This document shows positions 21,810-32,306 of a stretch of DNA of 44,884 nt, piece after piece. The stretch is taken from the NCBI GenBank assembly GCA_015680685.1, contig MNCI01013788.1, positions 155,567 to 200,450 of the forward strand. The letters run 5' to 3'. Made by a program: the position numbers and the translations under genes. Positions within the stretch are counted from its first letter, which is position 1. The number at the start of each line of letters is the position of its first letter. The DNA is from Gnetum montanum (taxonomy: Eukaryota; Streptophyta; Gnetopsida; Gnetales; Gnetaceae). The notes under the pieces are model-generated. The model worked only from the letters and a program-made list of their open reading frames with translations. It did not search any database and was not told the origin of the DNA.

Positions 21810-21955
21810 CTTTGTTCTCCACCCCAACTTTCAATTTTGCTTCCTCCTTCGCGATACGTGAAATTATGGGAAATTCGACCAAATTGCCAGCAGAAACTTA
21901 AGGAAATAAACTGAAGGCAGGCAAGAATGGCATCAATGCAAGTCCGATGACCCAC
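21810..21955 (-). CDS. Possible upstream exon of the split gene
   Basis: An open minus frame ends GGEQ plus CAAAG|GTACTT at 21810. Joined to the acceptor at 20188 it stays in frame and gives GGEQSNLEEKGYILP. The ATG at 21955 is in frame. The residues are not recognisably conserved, so this may be 5' UTR or chance. Confidence 0.3.
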
Positions 21956-21959
21956 GTGA

Positions 21960-22430
21960 AGAAAACGTCACTAGAATCGATAGCTTTGGCATTGATGTAA
22001 TACCTACTACAATGTACCGAGGTCTAGATCACACATGGCAGCTTCTGCAACACACGTTTATCCAATTCTGCTCATGCGTTATTTGTTTTGTTGTTTTTTC
22101 TTCTTCCCCAAACTCCTACACCTAACATACAGCCTAAGCATGCAGGATACAGAGCACATCGACTGGTTAGACTAGATTTCTTGAATCATCTCCCACCGTA
22201 ACGATCGCTACCAGTCTCAATCAAGAAACGTCGGCGAAATACGCGCTGGCGCTGTCAACTCAGTTAGTATGATAAAAATACGTACCCAGTTTGAATGATA
22301 ACAATTCGTCAACTGTGATGAACCAGTCAACGATCATGGTTGTCCTCGAATGAAAGCATCACCTTTTATAATTTAAAGCCTTAAATCAGTTTGTTACGTT
22401 CTTTATAATAAATTGTCAAATTTTAGATGA
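21960..22430. other. Possible promoter-side spacer; nothing firmly recognised
   Basis: Upstream of the split gene. No TATA box can be assigned with confidence and no frame is convincing. Confidence 0.3.
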
Positions 22431-22439
22431 GTATATATT

Positions 22440-22700
22440 TTCGCTTTGCAAATTAAAATAATGATTGAGATATTGTTAGGTTTCGAATCCAAATCAAGTG
22501 TCTTATCACTAAGCTAGCACTTCATTGTTAAATTGGAAACATTTTTTTAACAATATTTACCCTTACGACATATAGTAAAATTCCAATTTTATGCAGTAAC
22601 ATTACCAACAAGAATTGAACTATAACTTTGAGGTTCCAAGGAGTCTTACCACTAAGCTAACAGCTCATTGTTACATCAAACAATTTGATCATAGGTATCT
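22440..22700 (-). repeat. Two adjacent tRNA-like SINE heads
   Basis: Read on minus, one head has box A TAGCTTAGTGGTAAGAC (about 22660) and, 38 bp on, box-B-like AGTTCAATTCTTG. The other has TAGCTTAGTGATAAGAC (about 22515) and GGATTCGAAACC. Each follows AACAATGA.CTG or AACAATGAAGTG, so they are copies of one family. A third copy lies at 32590-32690. Confidence 0.5.
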
Positions 22701-23687
22701 CTAGACCTGTAGGCAACATGATAAAGGGGTGTCCAAACCCAAAATATTTTGACAACAAGTACACCTCAAGACATATAGCCAAGATGATACATTAGAGGGA
22801 GGAGGAGCAGGAGTTGTGGTGGAACCTAAAATAATTGAAATGTTGGTACATCCCAAGATACAGTGGTGGTTTGTTGGACCCTAAAAAAAAGTTTTATTAA
22901 TTAAAATATAGCATCAAGTACACATGTAGCATCTAACAAACCAAATTGAAACCATAAAAAATACACTAGTATCCAATAGAATAGATAGAAATGACACTAA
23001 AGGAAAGACTCAATGGATTTTGGGATGCCTACTTAGGAATTCATCCTTACAATCAGGCCAATAATAGAAGAAAGAAGCACCCTTTTGGAAATTCACTTCT
23101 CACCAAAGATTGATAGTAATTAGTAGTACAAGTAGAATGAAGAAAGAATTAAATAAAGTAGATGACAACCAAAATTAAAAAGAAGATATTCCTTGTAGAA
23201 AATTGTGTTGAATAAGGTTACTTGCACTATAGCCTCTATTGCTCGTAAATCTAAACCAAGGCTATAAAAGATGAATCAACTAATCAATCTTTAACTAAAC
23301 CTTTGGAGCTTGGGATATAATTTGAAAATGGACAAGGTAGAAAATCTACGATTTCTTTGCAATAATCAGATGATCAATATTTGAATATTCTATTTTGTGA
23401 AAAATGATATTGCATCTATGCTTCTAAATATGAAAGAGAACAATAAGCCTAATAATATTCCAAAGAAATCTGAAATTCATGGAAGTAATAGGAAACAAGC
23501 CAAGAAAAAATATCATCTTACTATAGCTGACAATTTGGAATAACTTTGCACGCCCATATCCAAGTGTGTTGAGCAAAAAAACATTGCCAAAAAAATATGA
23601 ATAAAATCATTTGTAACTTCAAAGAGATGGCAAATAGGAGTATGAACCCTAAGATATTCAAGGCATTTGCCAATAGGCAAACCCTAG
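22701..23687. other. Non-coding flank of the LTR element
   Basis: AT-rich DNA with no supported gene. It ends in CCTAG directly before the LTR. Confidence 0.4.
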
Positions 23688-24498
23688 TGATGAGTGGTGA
23701 GGTACCCCTACACTCAACCATATGAATACGAGCGTTACATGCATGATCTGGTCAAACTCCGCAGACTAAGTGCCTACACGCCTCATGGAACACTTAAGGT
23801 TAATCATTCGTTGTCTTCCCAGACTTACTTGTATTTGTCACGATCGTATGGTTAAGTAAATCTGCGGTATATGATTTTTATATCTTTTTTATTTTATCTC
23901 ATATGCTAATAAGGTGAAGGGTGAAGAGACTAATTAACTAAATTTAACTAACTAAGTAAGCCTTAATTAACCTAGCATCAGCATCCATTCCCACTTACCG
24001 TTCACACCCTGAACCAATGCAACCTTGGTTACCAAACGCTATTCGTTGCTGGGATCACCAAGCATAACGCACTACTCGAAGCGGTCGTACTGAATGCACT
24101 TAACTACGGGAGAAGGGTTGAGAAATATTTAATTAACTAATAAAGCAATTACATGATAAACAATAAATAACAGTAAATAAAGTCCTATCTAGCTTAGTCC
24201 ATATACTGCAAGGTTTATCCATGAATTTCGTCTTTATTTCCGTACACAAACTTGTGTTTAGGTACAATATTTGCTCGAATAAAGATCCGTTCACTTTGGA
24301 GTTCCTACTGCGGGCACATGGAAATTATTCTATCTCTGGAGAGGTAAAACTACCAGAGTTTCGCTATGGTCTAGGCCTAGAATGAGAAACAAAGGAGAGC
24401 TACCTCTTATTTATAGACTTGGCACTGCACCACGATATCGTGGACACAATATCACGGGGGATGCGATATCGCGGCCCATGCGATACTGCATCCCATCA
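23688..24498 (-). repeat. 3' LTR (811 bp)
   Basis: TGATGAGTGG...CATCCCATCA on plus. Its TATA box (TATAAATA on minus) is at 24408-24415. Four GCRATATYGC-like dyads sit just upstream of it in element sense (24432-24489). Confidence 0.9.
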
Positions 24499-26188
24499 TA
24501 CCCCCATGATTGAATGAAAACTCATCCTCGAGTTCCTTACAAAATATTAGGAAGGTATGGGATTATTGGCTTGAATGGAACTAATGGTGGATGGGATGAC
24601 ATGTGAACGGATCATCATTACAAGACAAGACAAAAATGGTGTTCACGACAACAAGAGTGAACACTTTATACATTTGACATTAGGCCTTATTTGGCAGTTG
24701 AGAGAGAAGAGAGAAGAAGTCTGATGTTGCCAACGCCAAGATTGCGCCTTTCATTGTNNNNNNNNNNNNNNNNNNNNNNNNNNNNNNNNNNNNNNNNNNN
24801 NNNNNNNNNNNNNNNNNNNNNNNNNNNNNNNNNNNNNNNNNNNNNNNNNNNNNNNNNNNNNNNNNNNNNNNNNNNNNNNNNNNNNNNNNNNNNNNNNNNN
24901 NNNNNNNNNNNNNNNNNNNNNNNNNNNNNNNNNNNNNNNNNNNNNNNNNNNNNNNNNNNNNNNNNNNNNNNNNNNNNNNNNNNNNNNNNNNNNNNNNNNN
25001 NNNNNNNNNNNNNNNNNNNNNNNNNNNNNNNNNNNNNNNNNNNNNNNNNNNNNNNNNNNNNNNNNNNNNNNNNNNNNNNNNNNNNNNNNNNNNNNNNNNN
25101 NNNNNNNNNNNNNNNNNNNNNNNNNNNNNNNNNNNNNNNNNNNNNNNNNNNNNNNNNNNNNNNNNNNNNNNNNNNNNNNNNNNNNNNNNNNNNNNNNNNN
25201 NNNNNNNNNNNNNNNNNNNNNNNNNNNNNNNNNNNNNNNNNNNNNNNNNNNNNNNNNNNNNNNNNNNNNNNNNNNNNNNNNNNNNNNNNNNNNNNNNNNN
25301 NNNNNNATGATTAATGTGACTTAGTAGATCCCATTCCAAGTCCAACCTCAAAAAAACCACATCCAGTGACTTCACATCAATGCATTCAGCCAATTCATCC
25401 TCTCAAAGTAACAAGAATGCATCCCTCAAACAGCCACCACCATTCCGACGAAACAAATGAGGAGAGAATAGGAAGCGAGAAGGGCCTTAGTTAGAGGGAA
25501 CATTTTTATTTTAGTTCCATAACCAGTGCTTGTAGCCCAAGTGATTATTTCGTCTAAGGGGTGTGCTTTGAATTCTTAGTTTCCTTTTTTTTTGTTTTAT
25601 GTGTTTATGCATGAGAACCACACCATGCAAAGACTTCTTATTTTTATTTGCTCAGCTTCCCGATAAGTGAGTAACGTCGAAATGGTAAGAAAACTTAAGA
25701 AGAAAACATCCAAGCACCCAAGAGAATGGCCAACACAAATGCACCAAGTTCCCTTGAAGTCACACCCTTTTCAAGCCTTAAGTCCTTCCTTAGTTTGAGA
25801 AATGCCCAATCACCGATTCATTATAGTTCTTATTTAGAAAGGGACTGTACAGTTCCAAGCCAAGAGAGACCATAGAAATTTGTCAATGTGTGGATGACAT
25901 GGACTCATTGCCTGCTATATTAAAAGAAACATATCTTAGTATCAACATCATAACTTAAAGATAAAAACCAACATTAGCAATCAAATGGAAAACAGTTCAT
26001 ACCATTATGAAGAACACTTATTAAATGACAAACTTGACAAGATGGATAACACACACACACAAGAAATGAAAAAGTATAACGATGTTATAAAACAAAAACA
26101 AGAAAAGTTAAAGAAATTTGTAAGACAAAAATTTGCAAAACAAAAATGTGTAAAACAAAAACGAAAAAGAATTGAGGACCCCGAATGA
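24499..26188 (-). other. 3' internal region of the gypsy element
   Basis: Non-coding as far as visible, apart from the gap. A weak polypurine tract, ATGGGGGTA on minus, abuts the LTR (24499-24507). No env-like frame is visible outside the gap. Confidence 0.5.
24758..25306. other. Assembly gap (549 N)
   Basis: A run of N inside the element between the integrase end and the 3' LTR. Real length and content are unknown. Confidence 1.
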
Positions 26189-26540
26189 TTAGCATAGGTG
26201 GCCATCTCCCCCATGACTAAATGGAAAGGGAGAGATTCGAAATAAAGAGTCGGGTTGTTCGTTATCAGAGGTATAATTTGCACTAGTTGTCCTTGGTTCA
26301 TGGAAGGGTTTGGTTTGTTGCACATTGACCAGTAATCTCTTGTCAGGGCTTTCCGGCTTGTATATTGTCATGGCTTTTGAGGGAAAGGTCGTATGAATAA
26401 TGTAGGGTCCTTCCCACAATGTTTAAAATTTTGTACGTTCTGGTAAATGCGTGGGGTTCTAGTAAAGGACCTTGTCTCCTGGTTGATACTTAACCCTTCA
26501 AATTCTTAAGTCATGATGTTGTTTATTATGTTCCTTGTGC
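26189..26540 (-). pseudogene. Integrase C-terminal end only
   Basis: NELHKEHNKQHHDLRI, a stop, RVKYQPGDKVLY, a stop, then TLWEGPYIIHTTFPSKAM. This is the GDKVL and W-GPY (GPY/F) end of a Ty3/gypsy integrase. The HHCC zinc finger and the DDE catalytic core that should precede it are absent. The same frame runs straight back into RNase H, so the element could not integrate on its own. Confidence 0.75.
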
Positions 26541-28186
26541 AACTCATTTGATGACAGAGCAACCAATCTATTCTCGGTGCCTTTTCGGTCTACTATTGTT
26601 AAATCAAACTCCTGAAGGATTACTAACCAACGTATGATACATGGGCTAACCGTTGGCTTGTTCATGAGGAACTTAATTGCACTATGATTCGTATGGATGT
26701 ATACTTTGTAGCCCAATACATAGTACATAAATTTGTCCAGTGCAAACACTATAGCCATTGATTCCTTTTCTGTAGTTGTGTAGTTGAATTGTGCACCGGT
26801 GATACTCTTACTTGCACAGTGGATGTAATAAGGGCATTTTTGTTCATTTAACTGTGTCAGTACAACTCCTAAGGCATAATTGGATGCGTCGGTCATAATA
26901 TGGAATGGTCTGGACCAGCCAAGGGCTTGTAGAATGGGAGTTTCCACAAGCCTCTATTTTAAGGTTTGGAATGCTCGTTCACATTCCTTGGTCCATTCGA
27001 ATGGTGCATCCTTCTTCGTTAATTCCACCAACAGTTTGGAAATTTTGGAGAAGTTCTCGATGAATCTCCTATAGTAGCCAGTGTGTCCAAGGAATGACCG
27101 AATGTCTTTGATAGTTTTTGGTTTTCGGGTGATTCCTTGGATGACTTTTACCTTTTCCAGATCCACCTCTATCCCTGATTATGAAATCTTATGCCCCAAT
27201 ACTATGCCCTCTTGAACCATCAAGTGGCTTTTTTTCCAGTTGAGCTTTAGGTTGGTTTCAACACATCATTTTAGCACTTGCTCTAATCAGTCTAGGGCTT
27301 GATCAAAGCTTGTCCCATAAGTGGAGAAGTCATCCATAAATACTTCCACTCCGTTTCCTATTTGTTGTTGAAATATGCTTAGGACTAAATGTTGGAACGT
27401 GGCAGAGGCATTGCACAAGCAAAATGGCATTTGTTTATATGCAAACATTCCCCAGGGACTGGTGAATGTCGTTTTGGCTTCTAGTGCTATTCATATTTGA
27501 TTATATCCACTATACTCATCCAGAAAACTGTAGTAGCGATGCCCCGCTATAGTGTCTAAGACTTGGTCAACGAACGGCAATGGAAAATGATCTTTAAATG
27601 TTGCCATGTTTAATAGCCTAAAATCTATACATACCCTCCATTTGCCTCCCTTCTTAGGCATGATTACTAGAGGACTAACCCATTCATTATCAACAATGGA
27701 ATAAATGAAACCGGCCTTGAGGAGCTGTTCTATCTCTTCTTTTACTACTTGTTTCAATTTCGGGTTCAATCACCTCTGTGGTTGTTTTCGAGGCTTCATG
27801 GAGGGGTCCATGTAAATCCTATGCTGGCATACCCTAGGATCTATTCCAGTTATTTTGGGGTATGACCAGGCAAAGGTTGTTGACCATTTATTTATTACTT
27901 CCAATAGGCTTTCCTTTTGCTTAGGGATAAGTTTTGCATTGATAATTACTGGTTTTCCATTTTTGAGAGTCATATACTCTAGACCAGTGGGCAATGGTTT
28001 CAGATCAAGGGGCTCTTGTTTAAATTTCTCAGGTATTTCCAACTTTCCCCAGTTGATTTTTTCGAGGCTAAGGTTGGGAAGTTGGCAATGAACTTGCTCA
28101 AGTGTGTTTGTGCTTCTAATATAAGCACTAGTTATTCCCTCAGTTAATTCCATGCATGTTATTGAGTTGCTCTCCTGATCAGCCAT
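26541..28186 (-). pseudogene. gypsy reverse transcriptase and RNase H
   Basis: On minus: PLPTGLEYMTLKNGKPVIIN (linker, about 28020), VKEEIEQLLKAGFIYSIVDN, WVSPLVIMPKKGGKWRVCID, FPLPFVDQVLDTIAGHRYYS, MPFCLCNASATFQ, VFMDDFSTYG (catalytic FMDD, about 27330), RSFLGHTGYYRRFIENFSKI, then RNase H with IMTDASNYALGVVLTQ, TTEKESMAIVFALDKF and IHTNHSAIKFLMNK. RT would copy the element RNA and RNase H would remove it. About half a dozen stops interrupt the frame. Confidence 0.85.
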
Positions 28187-28760
28187 TCGCCATAGGGTGT
28201 CCTCTTGTCATGTGGCTGCTGCATACAGGCACCTTTGTATATTAGCTTATTGTGCACACCTATTGCATGCAGGTAATGCTAAGCCATGCATAACCCATGA
28301 TTTTTGCACGCAATGGCACCCGGTGTCACTGTATGCGATGTAAGGAACTTTCTTCCTCTCAATCTTTCCAAAAGTATTTTTCTTGGATATTTCTAGGGAA
28401 AGATCGCAAATTCCTAGGAGTGCATCAATCATACTTAGCCACGCTCTTCCCATTATTACTGGGAAGTTCCCCTTACTGTTAGTTACTTGGATCACTAGGA
28501 AATCCACTGGATATGACCATCCACAAATAGTGGTAATGATGTCCTCCACTAGTCCCAAGGGGATAGTGATAGAATGGTCAGCCAGCTCAAGTCAAATGTT
28601 ACTCTTCTTTAGTGGAGGTAGGTTCCAGGCTTTGTACATCTCTTGCGATATTAGGTTGACTTCGGAACTTGAGTCCAGAAGAGCTTTACAAGGTTCATTC
28701 CTAGCGACTTGGAGATAAATTAGGGGGCTTCCAGGGAATTTCTTGGGAAGGTGGCCTACC
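28187..28760 (-). pseudogene. gypsy aspartic protease
   Basis: On minus the active-site segment reads CKALLDSSSEVNLISQEMYK (about 28690-28630), with DSS in place of the usual D(T/S)G. It is followed by GLVEDIITTICGWSYPVDFL and GNFPVIMGRAWLSMIDA, the flap and C-terminal (I-LGR-FL) parts. It would cleave the gag-pol polyprotein; the altered catalytic Gly and stops disable it. Confidence 0.65.
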
Positions 28761-29386
28761 TTAATCTAGTTGGTAATGGTATGTGTTAACATAACCGTGT
28801 GCATTAGCCTTAATTTTTGGTTTGAAGGGGATCTTGAAACCCTATTTGGTATGGAGGTGTTTAGATGTTCAACCGCTTGTGAGGGTGAGGGCTTGGTTGG
28901 ATTTTTGGTTCTGAAGAAAGGTCCTTTCAGTGCAAGATTGTTAGGACCAACTAAGAATTGAGGATTGGAAGCTCTTGTGACATTGGGTTGTTGCGGTTGA
29001 GTGGAAAATACCTTTGGCATTGTTGGAGTGGTTGGTGGTGGAGCTACTGGCATAAGAGGTGTGGATGGATTCGGAGGATGGCATGCATGCAGAGTGTCTC
29101 TTCCAAGAGGGGAAGTTTGAAAATACTCTTGAACTTGGTAGTGACATTGTGTGGTTACGTGACCCATATAGTCACTTGGAGAAACCGGCTACTGCACGTA
29201 GTAGCCATACGAATCTGGTTGCCGGTAAGGGTATTGTTGTCTCGGTGGTGGCATCCCCCATGACTGTGGGTGTTGCCATTGCTGATGTTGCCTAATAGGT
29301 TGTGGCAGAGTTCCACTTGGATAATATGTTAATTGTTGGTGGAATTGCCTTGGGTAACCTTGGGGATAAGATAACCTTTGGGGTGC

Positions 29387-31333
29387 CTACCGTATGTTAA
29401 GTCTTGGGTTGAGTGCATACACCCCAGACTCTTGTAGATGTGAGATTATTAGGCAACATCTCTTAGGATGGTCATATTGGCAGATCTCACATCCACCATA
29501 ATTGTCTATGTCAGAATCCACAGCCTCGTCGAAGATAGTCATTTTCCCCTTACCCTTATTATGTGCATGGCCTGAATCTCTTCTCTTTTTCTTATCTTGG
29601 TTACTACTTTGTTCCTCCTTAGACTCCTCTACAATTTTTAGGACAGCTTTAATTTTTCTATCTAAGGAGCTCCATATTTCATCCACCTTAGCCGATACTT
29701 CTGTTGTTAGCTTTTGAAGTAACAAGGTTTTTCTATTCACCAACTCTTTGAGTGGTGACTCATCCTCTTCATTACAAAATCTTACTCCCTTCTTTCGAAG
29801 GGAGGGATTGTGGTTGTACTCTTCTGTGCTTTCTCTTTTCCGTAGCTCCCCTTCTTCTTTGGCTACTTGCTCCAACAATCGATGAATTTCATGGGATCTA
29901 AGCTCAGATAATCTCCCTTGGGCATATGTCCCAAGGGTTCTCCTAGTTTCATGCCTTAGCCCATCTACGCGATGGTGGAGTTGATCCCGTTGTGCATAAC
30001 CATGGCCCAGGAAACGATGTAACAATGCATAATATCAGCCCATGGTAGCATCCAAGGGATCATGATTACCCTGCTTCCATCCTTGGATCTGCTTACGCAA
30101 GTTAGACACTCTATAGTACATTTGGTATTTATTGTTGAACAACTCTAACATCGTACTCCATCTCCTAATGGTTTCCAATTCTAAGGACTGGTACCAATTC
30201 TCTACTTCCTTTATGAGTGTCCTAGGAAACAACTTTAATTTCTACCACTCGTTCTCTATGTTCTACAAGGCATAGGCATTGTGGAATGCCTGTAGATGAT
30301 TTTGCGAATTAGCATTATATCCCCCCTCAAACCATGAAATATTATTAATGTTTAAGCACTTGATCCGACTATCTTTTTGATGCCTTATTGGTATTCTCAC
30401 AGCCTCCATGATGTCTAGCATACTTCGGGTTGCTAGTAGGGGTTCATCATGATCATCTCTCTCATGACGTCTATGATGTCTACGTTGTTTCCTACTTTTC
30501 CTTCGTTCATTCCTTGATTCTCTTGACTACCCTTGTCCTCTCTCTCGACTCTCTCATTGAGGTCTCTCATCTCGCTTACCCTTATCCTCACCGTTATGCT
30601 CTCTGTGACTTTGTCTTGATGTGGAAGGAGAGGGTGAATGATGTGATGAAGGAGAAGAAGAAGGGGAACCATCGCCATGATGATGTTTCTTACCTTCTCT
30701 TCGGCTACTATGGCCCCAATCATGATGACCATCAGAATGCCCGTCCTTGTCATGTGCTTTTGTTCCCTCAGTGAACAGTTGGCATTCATGGGGATCAGAA
30801 CCAGGGTTGTGTATTGTAGAGCATAGGTTCTGATACCCCACCTCCTCACTATTGTTAGGAGGGGGAACATCCTCTTGTGGAGAACCTATTGAGATAGGTT
30901 CACCACCCTTAACTTCTCTTATAACAGACGAAGCATTATGGGGGCCTTTGCCCTTTAACGATGTGTGGTAACTCTCCTACCGCAAGTCCCATTGACATTG
31001 AACTTCTGTGGGATGGTAGTCCCTTACGTTATGATCTTCCACAATGTATTCAGCATATAGCTATGTCAAGTCGATCTATGCAAGAGCATGGAGGAGCATG
31101 TTAGGCACTACACGATATGGGGGCAACACTATGTTACCTTGCAAATCACGCCAATGCAGCTATTCATCCTGATGGAGGATAAAAGTAAAGTTGGATATAT
31201 ACTCATTGGGATGAATATATACCACACTGTATTCCTGAGGAACTAGCGGATTTTGGTTATGTGTGTTAGATTGTTGATGGTCTCTTGTGTGATCCCTAGG
31301 TGGTGAATTGCTTTTGTTTGAAGAAGAAGACAT
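29387..31333 (-). pseudogene. gypsy gag, broken
   Basis: ATG at 31333 starts MSSSSNKSNSPPRDHTRDHQ. A Ser/His/Arg-rich low-complexity stretch (30840-30480) follows. The capsid-like block is FPRTLIKEVENWYQSLELET, IRRWSTMLELFNNKYQM (30240-30100). A charged stretch then leads to a knuckle-like CEICQYDHPKRC near 29490-29455. It would form the virus-like particle and bind RNA. Stops are spread throughout, mostly before 30100. Confidence 0.7.
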
Positions 31334-31461
31334 TGTTATTTTATTCGGTGTGTTGATTAACCATTATATAAATTTTTTGTTTAATTAACCCTAAGGGTTC
31401 ATTTAAGCTCCCAACGATGTGGATAATTTCCTATGTTCTACTTAGCACACAAACACTTAGT

Positions 31462-31478
31462 CCACAGCAACGGTGCTA
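31462..31478 (-). other. Primer-binding site, decayed tRNA-Asp type
   Basis: Directly after the 5' LTR the minus strand reads TAGCACCGTTGCTGTGG. The plant tRNA-Asp-type site is TGGCGCCGTTGCCGGGG. Three of the four differences are G-to-A or C-to-T. Confidence 0.65.
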
Positions 31479-32306
31479 TGATGAGTGGCGAGGTACCCCT
31501 ACACTCAACCATATGAATACAAGCGTTACACATGTGATCTGGTCAAACTCTGCAGACTAAGTGCCTACATGCCTCATGGAACACTTAAGGTTAATCATTC
31601 GTTGTCTTCCCAGACTTACTTGTATTTTTCATGGTTGTATGGTTAAGTAAATCTGAGGTATATGATTTTTATATCTTTTCTGTTTTATCTCCTATGCTAA
31701 TAAGGTGAAGGGTGAAGAGACTAATTAACTAAATTTAACTAACTAATTAAGCCTTAATTAACCTAGCATCAGCATTCATTCCCACTTACCATTCACACTC
31801 TAAACCAATGCAACCTTGGTTACCAAACGCTATTTGTTGCTGGGATCACCAAGTGTAATGCACTGCTCGAAGCGGTCATACTGAATGCACTTAACTACGG
31901 GAGAAGGGTTGAGAAAGATTTAATTAACTAATAAAGCAATTAAATGATAAATAATAAATAATAGTAAATAAAGTCCTATCTAGCTTAGTCCATGTCCTGC
32001 AAGGTTTATCCAAGAAGTTCGTCTTTATTTTCGTACACAAACTTGTGTTCAAGTACAATATTTGCTTGAATAAAGATCCGTTCACTTTAGAGTTCCTACT
32101 GCAGGCACATGGAAATTATTCTATCTCTGGAGAGGTAAAACTGCCAAAGTTTCACTACGGTCTAGGCCTAAAATGAGAAACAAGGGAGAGCCGCCTCTTA
32201 TTTATAGACTTGCTGCTGCACCGCGATATTGTGGACGCAATATCACGGGGGATGCGATATCGCGGCAGACGCAATATCGCGGCCCATGCGATATTACATC
32301 CCATCA
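31479..32306 (-). repeat. 5' LTR (828 bp)
   Basis: About 93% identical by eye to 23688-24498 and 17 bp longer, the size of one extra dyad unit (32265-32281 region). TATA box (minus) at 32199-32206; five dyads at 32223-32297. Confidence 0.9.

Larger units (their letters stand above)
23688..32306 (-). mobile_element. Complete but defective Ty3/gypsy retrotransposon (non-chromovirus type)
   Basis: It has two LTRs with TGATG...CATCA ends and a near-matching 5-bp duplication (CCTAG before, CCTAA after). On minus, in order: primer site, gag, protease, RT, RNase H and the C-terminal end of integrase. RT wording (GKWRVCIDFRLLNMATFKDH, then FPLPFVDQVLD) and the tRNA-Asp-type primer site suggest the Athila/Tat (OTA) side rather than chromoviruses; that lineage call is tentative. 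The integrase core is missing and stops are numerous. Total length is 8.6 kb including the N gap. By eye about 57 mismatches separate the LTRs over some 811 aligned bases (about 7%), so the insertion is old. Confidence 0.9.

Noticed and set aside
23521-23721. Hydrophobic minus frame beside the LTR
   Set aside because: It crosses the LTR boundary and shows no recognised domain; probably old repeat DNA.
24680-25393. Long frames spanning the N run on both strands
   Set aside because: They consist almost wholly of unknown residues; the flanking codons show no protein signal.
25985-26188. Lys/Gln-rich 67-codon plus frame starting MENSSYHYEE
   Set aside because: A-rich DNA inside the gypsy element on the opposite strand; no domain, no context.
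30430-30841. Overlapping frames on both strands in the gag region, including a His/Ser-rich one
   Set aside because: Low-complexity gag linker; treated as part of the broken gag rather than separate genes.
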